Shown here piece by piece: positions 8,480 through 16,721 of a stretch of DNA of 64,000 bases (position 1 is its first letter; the number at the start of each line of letters is the position of its first letter). The position numbers and the translations under genes are program-made. Origin of the DNA: DGNJ01 sp002388905. Its GTDB lineage: Bacteria; Pseudomonadota; Gammaproteobacteria; Pseudomonadales; Porticoccaceae. The DNA lies in NCBI GenBank assembly GCA_036843405.1, contig DAITSJ010000001.1, positions 372,001 through 436,000 on the forward strand, written 5' to 3'. The notes below the pieces were generated by a model that saw nothing but the letters and a program-made list of their open reading frames with translations, made no database searches and had not been told where the DNA came from.

Positions 8480-8881
8480 ATGCGTAGAAGCCAACCAAAG
8501 GCCGAAGAACAGGCGCAGGCGATCGACCTGACACCCATGCTGGACGTGGTGTTCATCATGTTGATCTTCTTTATCGTCACGGCCTCTTTTATCAAAATTC
8601 CCGGTATCGATGTCGAGCGCACCGCCGCATTGACTGCGGAAAAACGCAATACCGCAATCCTTGTGGCCATCAACCAGAACGATGAAATCTGGATCGACAA
8701 ACAGCAGGTTGAACCGGAAAACGTCAAGCTCCAGCTCATACGGCTGCATACCGAAAACCCAAAGGGGGGGCTGGTTATCCAGGCCGACAATGAGTCGAGC
8801 ATGGAAATGATCGGCCTGGTGTCGGATGCCGCCATCGATATCGGTCTTACCAACATAGCAGTCTCGACTCTGGAGGGCTGA
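8480..8881 (+). CDS. exbD: ExbD/TolR family biopolymer transport protein
   Basis: A 133-residue protein with a short cytoplasmic N-terminus, one membrane span (MLDVVFIMLIFFIVTASFI, about 19-37) carrying the proton-binding Asp of the LTPMLDVVF motif, and a periplasmic domain ending IAVSTLEG. It works with ExbB to convert the proton gradient into movement of TonB. The preceding ribosome binding site is weak. Only 7 nt separate it from tonB. Confidence 0.93.
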   Translation: MRRSQPKAEEQAQAIDLTPMLDVVFIMLIFFIVTASFIKIPGIDVERTAALTAEKRNTAILVAINQNDEIWIDKQQVEPENVKLQLIRLHTENPKGGLVIQADNESSMEMIGLVSDAAIDIGLTNIAVSTLEG

Positions 8882-8888
8882 TCAGGCG

Positions 8889-9497
8889 ATGAATATTGCA
8901 CCGAGATTGAGTTTTTCCTTCGTCCCTGGCGCCATCATTACCTTTCTTTTGCTGGTCTTGATGTTCACCCTCATCGCCACGGGCAGCAAAGAGCTGGACG
9001 AAGAGCCGCCCAAGAAAATCGCGGATATCTTCCAGCCGGAGCGGGAAGTGACCGAGCGCGTCGAACAGGAGAAACCGGACAAACCGGAGGATCCCGCCGA
9101 GCCGCCGCCGGACATCCCCGAGCAACAGGAGGATATCCAGGCACCTAAAGGGGCCCTGAGCATGGCTGCACCCGGAGCCGCCGGAGGACTGGATATCGGT
9201 TTGGGCGGTTTTGCCCGGGATACCGACTATATTCCCGTCTACGTGCCCCAGCCCCAATACCCTCGTCGGGCCCAGACTCGCGGCGTAAGCGGTTATGCGG
9301 TGGTGGAGGTTACCATCACGACATCGGGCGCCGTGCGGGATCCCAAGCTCCTCGAGGAATATCCGGAGGGGTACGGGTTTGGCCGGGCCGCCCTGCGCGC
9401 CGCCGACAAACTCAAGTACAACCCGCGGGTGGTCGACGGAACGCCGGTGGAAGTGCCCGGCGTGCTTTACAAGTTCACCTTCCGCATTGCGGAATAA
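8889..9497 (+). CDS. tonB: TonB family energy-transducing protein (TonB2 type)
   Basis: A 202-residue protein with one N-terminal membrane anchor (SFVPGAIITFLLLVLMFTLIA, about 10-30), a Pro/Glu/Lys-rich periplasmic spacer of about 50 residues (QEKPDKPEDPAEPPPDIPEQQ), and a C-terminal TonB domain with YPRRAQTRGVSGYAVVEVTI. The short spacer and missing His in the anchor resemble TonB2 rather than E. coli TonB. It transmits energy to TonB-dependent outer-membrane receptors. No receptor gene lies in this window, so the substrates are unknown. Confidence 0.92.
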   Translation: MNIAPRLSFSFVPGAIITFLLLVLMFTLIATGSKELDEEPPKKIADIFQPEREVTERVEQEKPDKPEDPAEPPPDIPEQQEDIQAPKGALSMAAPGAAGGLDIGLGGFARDTDYIPVYVPQPQYPRRAQTRGVSGYAVVEVTITTSGAVRDPKLLEEYPEGYGFGRAALRAADKLKYNPRVVDGTPVEVPGVLYKFTFRIAE

Positions 9498-9500
9498 CCC

Positions 9501-9522
9501 GAACCGGCCGCGGGGCCGGTTC
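9501..9522 (+). other. GC-rich hairpin between tonB and the TPR gene
   Basis: GAACCGGCC (9501-9509) pairs perfectly with GGCCGGTTC (9514-9522) around a 4-nt loop, 3 nt after the tonB stop. The following CTTATAAAG has no real T-run, so this is more likely an RNA-stability or attenuation hairpin than a full terminator. It may adjust the amount of the TPR protein. Confidence 0.45.
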
Positions 9523-9550
9523 CTTATAAAGTTGACGAACAGGTAGAGAT

Positions 9551-10891
9551 ATGCGGCATAAAGCCCCTTTGAGGAAATTCTGGCTTCGCACACTGGCCAT
9601 GTCCGTAGTACCTCTGGCGCTTGGCATCGGCACCGCAGCGGTTCATGCCCAGGATGACGACGAGGACAAGCGCAAATACGAGGATATCGAGACCCAGCAG
9701 CGCCAGGCCGTCGGACGGGAATGCGGCGCGGTGCTGGAGGATGTCCAGACAATTACCGAGGAAGAGAAATGGCAGCAGGCTCTGAATACGCTCCAGACCA
9801 AAGGTAGAAATGCCTGTCAGACCAGCTATGAGAAATCCCAGGTTTCCAACTTTCTCGGTTACGTTTTTTATTCGCTGGAGCGTTATCAGGACGCCATCCG
9901 GGCCTATACCAATATGGTTAACGAGCCGGAAGCGGACCCCAAGCAGGCCATCAGCACCCGCTACACGATCGCCCAACTCTATATGATCATCGAGGATTAC
10001 GCCAACGCCGCCCGGCAGCTGGAAATCTGGATGGAACAATCGCCCATCGTCGGTTCCGACGCCAAAGTGCTCCTGGCCCAGGCCTATTACCAGGTTGATC
10101 GCAAAAACGATTCGCTGCGCCTGGTGGAAGAGGCAATCAACGAGCAGGAAGCCAAGGGCAACCTGCCCAAGGAAAGCTGGTGGAGCCTCCAGCGGGTTCT
10201 TTATTACGAAAAGAATGATTACCGGAAAGTGGTGGACATCCTCAAAAAGCTGATCCGTCACTATCCGAGCTTCAGCTACTGGCGCCAATTGGGCGGCATG
10301 TACGGGGAGCTCGGTGCGGAAATGAATCAGCTGGTGGCTACCGAGATGCCCTATCTTGCCGGCGAAATGGACCAGGAACGACAGCTGTTGAGCCTGGCCT
10401 ACATGTACATGGGAGCGAGTGCGCCCTATCGCGGTGCCCGGATTATCGAGGAAGGCATGCAGGCCGGGCAGATCGAGCGCAATGCCGAAAACCTGGAAGT
10501 GCTGGGCATGGCCTGGCAGCAGGCCCAGAGTTCCGACAAGGCATTACCGGTGCTGGAGCAGGCGGCGCAGAAATCCGGTGAGGGCGAGATCTACTCACGA
10601 CTGGCCGGCGTTTACCTGGACCTGGACCAGAACGAGAAGGCCGTCGCAGCGGCCCGAAACGCCGTGCGTCGTGGCGATCTCAAGCGCACAGGCATGACCT
10701 ACATGAACCTGGGAAGCGCGCTGGTCAACCTGCATTGCTACGATGACGCCATCAAGGCATTCCGGCAGTCCGCGAAATACGACGATAGCAAGAAATACGC
10801 AACGCGGTGGATTCAATATGCCGAAAAGGAGGGCGAGCGCCGGGCCAAGCTGATCGAAAGCGGAGCGGATATCGCCACCTGCCAGATCTGA
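9551..10891 (+). CDS. Exported TPR-repeat protein, last gene of the TonB2-type operon
   Basis: A 446-residue protein with an N-terminal signal region (LAMSVVPLALGIGTAAVHA, cleavage near AQ at about 33) and an acidic stretch DDDEDKRKYEDIETQQ. Helical repeats fill the rest, with TPR-like units such as FLGYVFYSLERYQDAIRAYT, AQLYMIIEDYANAARQLEI and MNLGSALVNLHCYDDAIKAF. A TPR gene follows tonB2 in Vibrio as well (from memory of that locus), so this is a conserved operon member. It probably scaffolds protein contacts in the periplasm. A strong terminator follows the stop codon. Confidence 0.88.
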   Translation: MRHKAPLRKFWLRTLAMSVVPLALGIGTAAVHAQDDDEDKRKYEDIETQQRQAVGRECGAVLEDVQTITEEEKWQQALNTLQTKGRNACQTSYEKSQVSNFLGYVFYSLERYQDAIRAYTNMVNEPEADPKQAISTRYTIAQLYMIIEDYANAARQLEIWMEQSPIVGSDAKVLLAQAYYQVDRKNDSLRLVEEAINEQEAKGNLPKESWWSLQRVLYYEKNDYRKVVDILKKLIRHYPSFSYWRQLGGMYGELGAEMNQLVATEMPYLAGEMDQERQLLSLAYMYMGASAPYRGARIIEEGMQAGQIERNAENLEVLGMAWQQAQSSDKALPVLEQAAQKSGEGEIYSRLAGVYLDLDQNEKAVAAARNAVRRGDLKRTGMTYMNLGSALVNLHCYDDAIKAFRQSAKYDDSKKYATRWIQYAEKEGERRAKLIESGADIATCQI

Positions 10892-10912
10892 TCTCGTTAT
10901 GTCCTTAAAAAT

Positions 10913-10945
10913 AAAAAGGCCGCCATCTCCGGGCGGCCTTTTTTT
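10913..10945. terminator. Bidirectional rho-independent terminator after the TonB operon
   Basis: An A-run, then GGCCGCC (10918-10924), a 7-nt loop, GGCGGCC (10932-10938) and seven Ts. The A-run and T-run on opposite sides make it work both ways, ending the TonB operon and the convergent ilvD. Confidence 0.92.
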
Positions 10946-10954
10946 GTGGCTCTT

Positions 10955-12790
10955 TCAGGGAATGCGGGCAATATCCCTGACCGCCCCCTTGTCGGCGCTG
11001 GTGGCGAGCATGGCGTAGGCCCGCAGTGCCGTCGATACCTTGCGGGGGCGTTTGGCAGCGGGTTGCCAGCCCGCTTCCTCTTGGTGATGGCGGCGGGTAG
11101 CCAGGGTTTCCTCGTCCACTCGCAGCTCGATGGTGCGGTTGGGGATATCGATGTGTATCAGGTCTCCGTCCCGGACCAGGCCAATGGCACCGCCGGCGGC
11201 CGCTTCAGGGGAAACATGGCCGATTGAGAGGCCGGAAGTTCCGCCGGAAAAGCGGCCGTCGGTGATCAGGGCGCAGGCCTTGCCGAGCCCTTTCGATTTG
11301 AGGTAACTGGTGGGGTAGAGCATTTCCTGCATGCCCGGCCCGCCCCGGGGACCCTCGTAACGGATCACCACCACATCCCCGGCATTGATCCGGTCGTTGA
11401 GAATGTCGTCCACGGCCGCTTCCTGGCTCTCGCAGACATGGGCGCGACCCTCGAAGACGAGGATGGACTCGTCGACGCCGGAGGTTTTCACCACGCAACC
11501 GTCAGTGGCGATATTGCCGTAAAGGACGGCGAGGCCGCCGTCACTGTTGTAGGCGTTGTCGACATTGCGGATACAGCCGGCTTCACGGTCGGTGTCCAGC
11601 GAAGGCCACCGGGTGTCCTGGCTGAAGGCCTGCTGGGTGGGAATGCCCGCGGGCCCGGCCCTGAAAAACCGGATAACGTCATCGTTCGGCGACCTGGCCA
11701 GGTCCCACCGGGCGAGGGCCTCGGCCAGGGTGCCGGAATGAACCGTGGAAATATCGGTCCTGAGCAATCCGCCACGGGCCAGTTCGCCAAGAATACTCAT
11801 GACTCCGCCGGCCCGGTGAACATCCTCGATATGGTATTGCTGGGTATTGGGGGCCACCTTGCATAACTGGGGCACCTGGCGCGAGAGCCGGTCGATATGG
11901 GCCATGGTGAAATCCACCTGACCCTCCTGAGCCGCCGCCAGCAAATGCAGGATAGTGTTGGTGGAGCCCCCCATGGCGATGTCCATGGTCATGGCGTTTT
12001 CGAAGGCCTCGAAGCTGGCGATGGACCGGGGCAACACCGAGTAGTCGTCTTCCTCGTAGTGACGCCTGGCGAGATCGACGATTCTCCGGCCGGCTTCCTC
12101 GAACAGGGCGCGGCGGTCGGCGTGGGTGGCGAGCATCGTGCCGTTTCCGGGTAGCGACAGCCCCAGGGCCTCGGTGAGACAGTTCATTGAGTTGGCGGTA
12201 AACATACCGGAACAGGAGCCGCAGGTGGGACAGGCGGAGCGCTCGTATTCCTCCGCCACCTCGTCGCTGACCGATGGGTCCGCGGATACCACCATGGCGT
12301 CGATCAGGTCCAGCTTGTGTTCGGCGAGCCGGGTCTTACCCGCTTCCATGGGGCCGCCGGACACAAAAATCACCGGGATGTTGAGGCGCATGGCGGCCAT
12401 GAGCATACCGGGTGTGATTTTGTCGCAGTTGGAGATGCATACCAGGGCATCGGCGCAATGTGCGTTCACCATGTACTCGACAGAGTCGGCGATAATATCC
12501 CGGGACGGCAGCGAGTAGAGCATCCCGTCGTGCCCCATGGCAATCCCGTCGTCCACGGCGATAGTGTTGAATTCACGGCCGACCCCGCCGGCTTTGGCGA
12601 TTTCTTCCGCCACCAGTTGGCCCATGTCCTTGAGGTGAACGTGGCCCGGCACGAACTGGGTAAACGAATTGGCGATGGCTATGATGGGTTTGTGGAAATC
12701 GTCATCCTTCATGCCCGTGGCGCGCCAGAGGGCACGGGCACCGGCCATGTTGCGGCCCTGGGTGGATGTGTGGGATCGGTATTGGGGCAT
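10955..12790 (-). CDS. ilvD: Dihydroxy-acid dehydratase
   Basis: A 611-residue cytosolic iron-sulfur enzyme of valine, leucine and isoleucine synthesis that dehydrates dihydroxy-isovalerate and its homologue. It reads as a close match to E. coli IlvD from the start (MPQYRSHTSTQGRNMAGARA) to the end (FALRAYAMLATSADKGAVRD-like tail). Cluster and metal motifs visible are VCISNCDKITPGM (Cys118, Cys122) and ERSACPTCGSCSGMFTANSMN. The C-terminal half has the GGTSGLSIGHVSPEAA segment. The gene stands alone, with no other ilv gene nearby. It converges on the TonB operon across a shared terminator. Confidence 0.97.
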   Translation of the reverse strand: MPQYRSHTSTQGRNMAGARALWRATGMKDDDFHKPIIAIANSFTQFVPGHVHLKDMGQLVAEEIAKAGGVGREFNTIAVDDGIAMGHDGMLYSLPSRDIIADSVEYMVNAHCADALVCISNCDKITPGMLMAAMRLNIPVIFVSGGPMEAGKTRLAEHKLDLIDAMVVSADPSVSDEVAEEYERSACPTCGSCSGMFTANSMNCLTEALGLSLPGNGTMLATHADRRALFEEAGRRIVDLARRHYEEDDYSVLPRSIASFEAFENAMTMDIAMGGSTNTILHLLAAAQEGQVDFTMAHIDRLSRQVPQLCKVAPNTQQYHIEDVHRAGGVMSILGELARGGLLRTDISTVHSGTLAEALARWDLARSPNDDVIRFFRAGPAGIPTQQAFSQDTRWPSLDTDREAGCIRNVDNAYNSDGGLAVLYGNIATDGCVVKTSGVDESILVFEGRAHVCESQEAAVDDILNDRINAGDVVVIRYEGPRGGPGMQEMLYPTSYLKSKGLGKACALITDGRFSGGTSGLSIGHVSPEAAAGGAIGLVRDGDLIHIDIPNRTIELRVDEETLATRRHHQEEAGWQPAAKRPRKVSTALRAYAMLATSADKGAVRDIARIP

Positions 12791-12944
12791 GGCTTTGTTC
12801 CGGGGTTATCGCTGACAGGGGGAGGCGGGAAAGGATACCAGAGCAGCACCCCGAAGAGCAGTACCAACCGTGAACGATGGTCTACTATGAGGGGACGTCA
12901 TCGGTTCCCCGAAGTCTATAGCGCACAGGAACAGGAGCAGCACC

Positions 12945-13382
12945 ATGGATAAACTGCCACACCATTACCGCGTCGATGCATCGGCGACGCCCGGGGGTGC
13001 CATCGCCACCGCCACCGATGAGGGCGCGGGCCTGGAGGTGGACGCACCGGCCCAGTTCGGTGGCGAGCCCGGTGGCTGGAGCCCGGAACACCTGCTGACA
13101 TCCTCGCTGGCCAGCTGTTTTGCCCTCACTTTCAAGGCCATCGCCGCGGCATCGGGACTGGAATGGAAAAGCCTTCAGGCGGGCGCGGAAGGCACACTGG
13201 ACAAAATCGACCGGGCCATGCAGTTTACCGCCTTTCATATTGACGCCACACTGACGGTGCCGGCCGGGACGAATCGCGACCGCGCGGTGGAGGCCCTGGA
13301 GCGGGCCGAGCGCCACTGCCTGGTAACCAATACACTGAAGTGTCCGGTTACCCTGGCCGTGTCGATTGAGATCCCGGATTGA
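12945..13382 (+). CDS. OsmC/Ohr family peroxiredoxin-like protein
   Basis: A 145-residue protein of the OsmC family, which reduces organic hydroperoxides with a pair of cysteines. Cys58 lies in LTSSLASCFALTFKA and Cys125 in AERHCLVTNTLKCP; these positions match the reactive pair of E. coli OsmC (59 and 125). A third Cys (133) follows. The spacing to rpe is 71 bp. It differs from the second OsmC-like protein near crp, which is of the YhfA type. Confidence 0.88.
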   Translation: MDKLPHHYRVDASATPGGAIATATDEGAGLEVDAPAQFGGEPGGWSPEHLLTSSLASCFALTFKAIAAASGLEWKSLQAGAEGTLDKIDRAMQFTAFHIDATLTVPAGTNRDRAVEALERAERHCLVTNTLKCPVTLAVSIEIPD

Positions 13383-13453
13383 TCTGTCCCCGTTGCAGGG
13401 CAATGGCTTCTTGGGCATAGTGTCGCCCATTACAGACCACCGACCCCGAGACC

Positions 13454-14131
13454 ATGACGGATTTTCTCATTGCCCCCTCGATCCTTTCCGCCGACTTTGC
13501 CCGCCTGGGCGAGGAAGTGGATGCGGTTCTTGCCGCCGGCGCGGACGTCGTCCACTTCGACGTCATGGACAACCATTATGTCCCCAACCTCACCATCGGC
13601 CCCGCGGTCTGCAAGGCCTTGCGTGACTATGGTATCGAGGCGCCCATCGATGTGCACCTGATGGTCGAGCCGGTGGACGAACTGATCGGTATGTTCGCCG
13701 ATGCCGGCGCCAGCTGGATCACTTTTCACCCGGAGGCGTCCCGCCATGTGGACCGATCCCTGCAGTTAATACGTGACCGGGGTTGCGAAAGCGGGCTGGT
13801 GTTGAACCCCGCCACCGGGCTGGACTGTATCGATTACGTGATGGACAAGCTCGACATGCTCCTGCTGATGTCGGTAAATCCGGGGTTCGGGGGCCAGAAG
13901 TTTATCCCCGGCACCCTGGAAAAGTTGCGTCAGGCGCGCCGGAAAATCGATGCTTCCGCGCTGCCCATCCGCCTGGAAGTGGACGGCGGCATCAGCACCG
14001 CCAATATTGCCGAAGTGGCCGAGGCGGGTGCGGATACCTTCGTCGCCGGCTCCGCCATTTTCGGTGCCCGGGACTACGGTGAGGTGATTGGCCGTATGCG
14101 CGCCGAGCTGGCCGGACTGCATGGGCGCTGA
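13454..14131 (+). CDS. rpe: Ribulose-phosphate 3-epimerase
   Basis: A 225-residue TIM-barrel enzyme of the pentose phosphate pathway that interconverts ribulose 5-phosphate and xylulose 5-phosphate. The N-terminal IAPSILSADFARLGEEV, metal-site motifs HFDVMDNHYVPN and DVHLMV, the loop MSVNPGFGGQKFIP, and the phosphate site LEVDGGIS and VAGSAIFG are all intact. In many gammaproteobacteria gph lies between rpe and trpE; it is missing here. The 237-bp gap to trpE contains no other gene. Confidence 0.96.
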   Translation: MTDFLIAPSILSADFARLGEEVDAVLAAGADVVHFDVMDNHYVPNLTIGPAVCKALRDYGIEAPIDVHLMVEPVDELIGMFADAGASWITFHPEASRHVDRSLQLIRDRGCESGLVLNPATGLDCIDYVMDKLDMLLLMSVNPGFGGQKFIPGTLEKLRQARRKIDASALPIRLEVDGGISTANIAEVAEAGADTFVAGSAIFGARDYGEVIGRMRAELAGLHGR

Positions 14132-14368
14132 TGACGCCGGCCAGTTTTCACCGACGGCAAAACGGATTACACTCGGGCTCCGTTGCCGGAATTCGCGCCA
14201 TGACCGCCCATAGACGACAAACCTTTCCCCCTGCCGCGCCTCCCCGGCGATGGCGACACTGACCGCCGTCTCGCTCGCAGGTGCCCCCTCCGTGGGGTAT
14301 TATCCCGAGGCTGTCCGGATCGAAAACCGCACTTCCCGGCTTCCAGCATTAGTAATCAAGGCATGACC

Positions 14369-15856
14369 ATGAATCGACAACAGTTTGCTGAACTGGCAAA
14401 ACAGCACGTCGGGCGGATTCCCGTTACCCGGGAGATCCTCGCCGACCTGGAGACCCCGGTGACCACCTACCTGAAACTGGCCCGGGGTCCGTATTCTTAT
14501 CTGTTCGAATCCGTGGAGGGTGGCGAGAAGTGGGGCCGTTATTCCATGATCGGTCTGCCCGGTCGCACCGTGCTCCGGATTTACGGCCACCAGGTGCGCA
14601 TCGAACGGGACGGCCAGGTGCTCGAATCCTTTCACTGCGACGATCCCCTGGCCTTCGTCGAAGACTTCCAGGCGCGTTACCGCTCCGTGGAAACCCCGGA
14701 TCTGCCCCGTTTTAGCGGTGGGCTGGTGGGCTATTTCGGCTACGACACGGTGCGCTACGTGGAGCCCCGGTTGCGGGACAGTGCGCCGCCGGATGAACTG
14801 GAGGTGCCGGATATCCTGCTGATCGTTTCCGACGAAGTGGTGGTCTTCGACAATCTGGCTGGCAAGATTGTCCTGATTGTCCACGGTGACGGCGACGATC
14901 CCGATGGCTATGGTAAGGCCCAGCGGCGCCTCGACGAAATCGAGTCCCGTCTGCACAGTCCGGTTCCCGAACTGCCCCCCATCGATTTGGCGGGCGACGC
15001 CGTGCCCGAGGATGCCTTTGTGTCGAGCATGGGCCGCGAAGGTTACGAATCGGCGGTGGCGCGCATCAAGGCCTATACCCAGGCCGGCGACGTCATGCAG
15101 GTGGTGCCCTCGCAACGGTTGACCCTGCCTTTTCCCGCCGAGCCCTTTAATCTTTACCGGGCCCTGCGCAATCTCAACCCGTCCCCCTATCTGTTCTTCC
15201 TGGACCTGGAAGACTTCCAGATCGCGGGCTCCTCGCCGGAAATACTCGCCCGTATGGAAGAGGGGACGGTGACGGTGCGGCCCATCGCCGGCACCCGCCG
15301 CCGTGGCCGCTCCGAGGAAGAGGATCGGGCCATGGAACGCGAGATGCTCGCCGACCCCAAGGAACTCGCCGAACACCTGATGCTCATCGACCTGGGCCGC
15401 AACGACGTGGGTCGGGTATCCGAAACCGGCAGTGTCCGGGTGACCGAGAAAATGGTGGTGGAGCGCTTTTCCCACGTCATGCACATCACCTCCAATGTCA
15501 CCGGCCGGGTTCGCAGCGGCATGACCGCCGTGGACGTGCTTCGAGCCACTCTGCCCGCCGGCACCCTGAGCGGCGCCCCCAAGATCCGCGCCATGGAAAT
15601 CATCGATGAACTGGAACCGGTGAAGCGGGGAATCTACGGCGGCGCGGTGGGCTACCTGGGCTGGAACGGCAATATGGATACCGCCATCGCGATCCGAACG
15701 GCGGTCATCAAGGACGGCAAGCTCCATGTCCAGGCCGGCGGCGGTATCGTCGCCGATTCGGTGCCGGCCCTGGAATGGAAGGAAACCATGAACAAGGCCC
15801 GGGCCCTTTTCCGCGCCGCCGCCATGGTGATGCCGCCGGAGGCAACCGGCGGCTGA
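14369..15856 (+). CDS. trpE: Anthranilate synthase component I
   Basis: A 495-residue chorismate-binding enzyme that makes anthranilate using ammonia delivered by TrpG. I chose the second ATG (14369, MNRQQFAELA) because AAGG lies 7 nt before it; the first ATG, 6 nt earlier, leaves only 1 nt of spacing. Motifs include FESVEGGEKWGRYSMIGLP (feedback-binding region), GGLVGYFGYD, PIAGTRRRGRSEEED, HLMLIDLGRNDVGRVS, GAPKIRAMEIIDELEP and QAGGGIVADSVP. TrpG is separated from it by 2.7 kb of opposite-strand genes. The stop lies 1 nt from the end of the convergent stress-protein gene. Confidence 0.96.
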   Translation: MNRQQFAELAKQHVGRIPVTREILADLETPVTTYLKLARGPYSYLFESVEGGEKWGRYSMIGLPGRTVLRIYGHQVRIERDGQVLESFHCDDPLAFVEDFQARYRSVETPDLPRFSGGLVGYFGYDTVRYVEPRLRDSAPPDELEVPDILLIVSDEVVVFDNLAGKIVLIVHGDGDDPDGYGKAQRRLDEIESRLHSPVPELPPIDLAGDAVPEDAFVSSMGREGYESAVARIKAYTQAGDVMQVVPSQRLTLPFPAEPFNLYRALRNLNPSPYLFFLDLEDFQIAGSSPEILARMEEGTVTVRPIAGTRRRGRSEEEDRAMEREMLADPKELAEHLMLIDLGRNDVGRVSETGSVRVTEKMVVERFSHVMHITSNVTGRVRSGMTAVDVLRATLPAGTLSGAPKIRAMEIIDELEPVKRGIYGGAVGYLGWNGNMDTAIAIRTAVIKDGKLHVQAGGGIVADSVPALEWKETMNKARALFRAAAMVMPPEATGG

Positions 15857-15857
15857 G

Positions 15858-16721
15858 TTACCTGAGCAGCAACAGGGGTTGCCGGGTGTCGGCAAGCATC
15901 CGGGCGGTGAAACTGCCCAGCAGGAAATCCCGCACCCGATTGTGGCTGAAAGCACCCATGATGGTCATGTCGATACCGTTGTCGGCCTGGTATTGGGTCA
16001 GGGCTTCCTCCAGCTTGCCGTCGAGGATCGCACTGTGGGTCTCCTGGCCGGCTTCGGTGAGAATGTTTGTCGCGTCCTTCAGCATGGTTTCGGCCTGTGC
16101 GCTCCGCTTGCCCACATGGACCAAATGGCAGGGAATATTCTTGAACAGGTCGGTGGCGGCGATCATCGACAGGGCCTTCTGGCAGGCATCGCTGCCATTG
16201 TAGGCGAGCATCACCCGGCGCGGCGGCGCGAATTCCTTGTTGACCACCAGGATCGGCTTGTGCAAGGCCCGGACCACGGTCTCCAGGTGGGCGCCCACGC
16301 CGGTTTCGTCCCCCTCGTGGCGTTCGCCCCGCAGGCCCAACACCAGAACCCGGAGCTTCTCTTCCATTTCCACCAGGGATTCGTTGAGGTTGCCGTGGCG
16401 TTGCCAGATTTCCGGGTCGGGGCCTCCGGCGGCGCGAATTCGGTCCCGGGCGCCCTCGAGCATGAGCTTGCCCTTCTCCAGCATCAGGCGGTTGCGCTGC
16501 TGCTCGATCTCGGTCAGTTCGGTAAGCAATTCCTCCCGACTGCCCAGGCCGATGCTGCCCGACAGGTCCGCCATGACCGCCGAGGGCGGATGCTCGATAT
16601 TGTGCAGCAGTTTGAGAGGGGCGCCGATCCGGTCCGCCATCCAGGCGGCGTAATCGCAAACGGCGGACGAGTAGGACGAGCCGTCGATACAGGCGACGAC
16701 CGCATTGCCGGTGTTACGCAT
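15858..16721 (-). CDS. Tandem-domain universal stress protein
   Basis: A 287-residue cytosolic protein with two UspA domains. The first begins at residue 6 (NAVVACIDGSSYSSAVCDYAAWMA) and the second at about 160 (RRVMLAYNGSDACQKALSMI), ending in the GSFTARMLADTRQPLLLL motif typical of the second half of a Usp fold. A long charged helix (EIEQQRNRLMLEKGKLMLEG) is inserted in domain one. Its start overlaps the SulP transporter stop by one base (TAATG), so the two are co-translated. Usp proteins bind nucleotides in stress responses; a role in controlling the transporter is inference. Confidence 0.88.
   Translation of the reverse strand: MRNTGNAVVACIDGSSYSSAVCDYAAWMADRIGAPLKLLHNIEHPPSAVMADLSGSIGLGSREELLTELTEIEQQRNRLMLEKGKLMLEGARDRIRAAGGPDPEIWQRHGNLNESLVEMEEKLRVLVLGLRGERHEGDETGVGAHLETVVRALHKPILVVNKEFAPPRRVMLAYNGSDACQKALSMIAATDLFKNIPCHLVHVGKRSAQAETMLKDATNILTEAGQETHSAILDGKLEEALTQYQADNGIDMTIMGAFSHNRVRDFLLGSFTARMLADTRQPLLLLR

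Noticed and set aside
14132..14368. Possible trp leader peptide and attenuator before trpE
   Set aside because: The only short open frame here (20 codons from an ATG near 14200) has a single Trp codon and no ribosome site, and no terminator with a T-run follows.
14300..15955. Long minus-strand open frame of 551 codons opposite trpE
   Set aside because: trpE on the plus strand carries all conserved motifs; the antisense frame is composition-driven.
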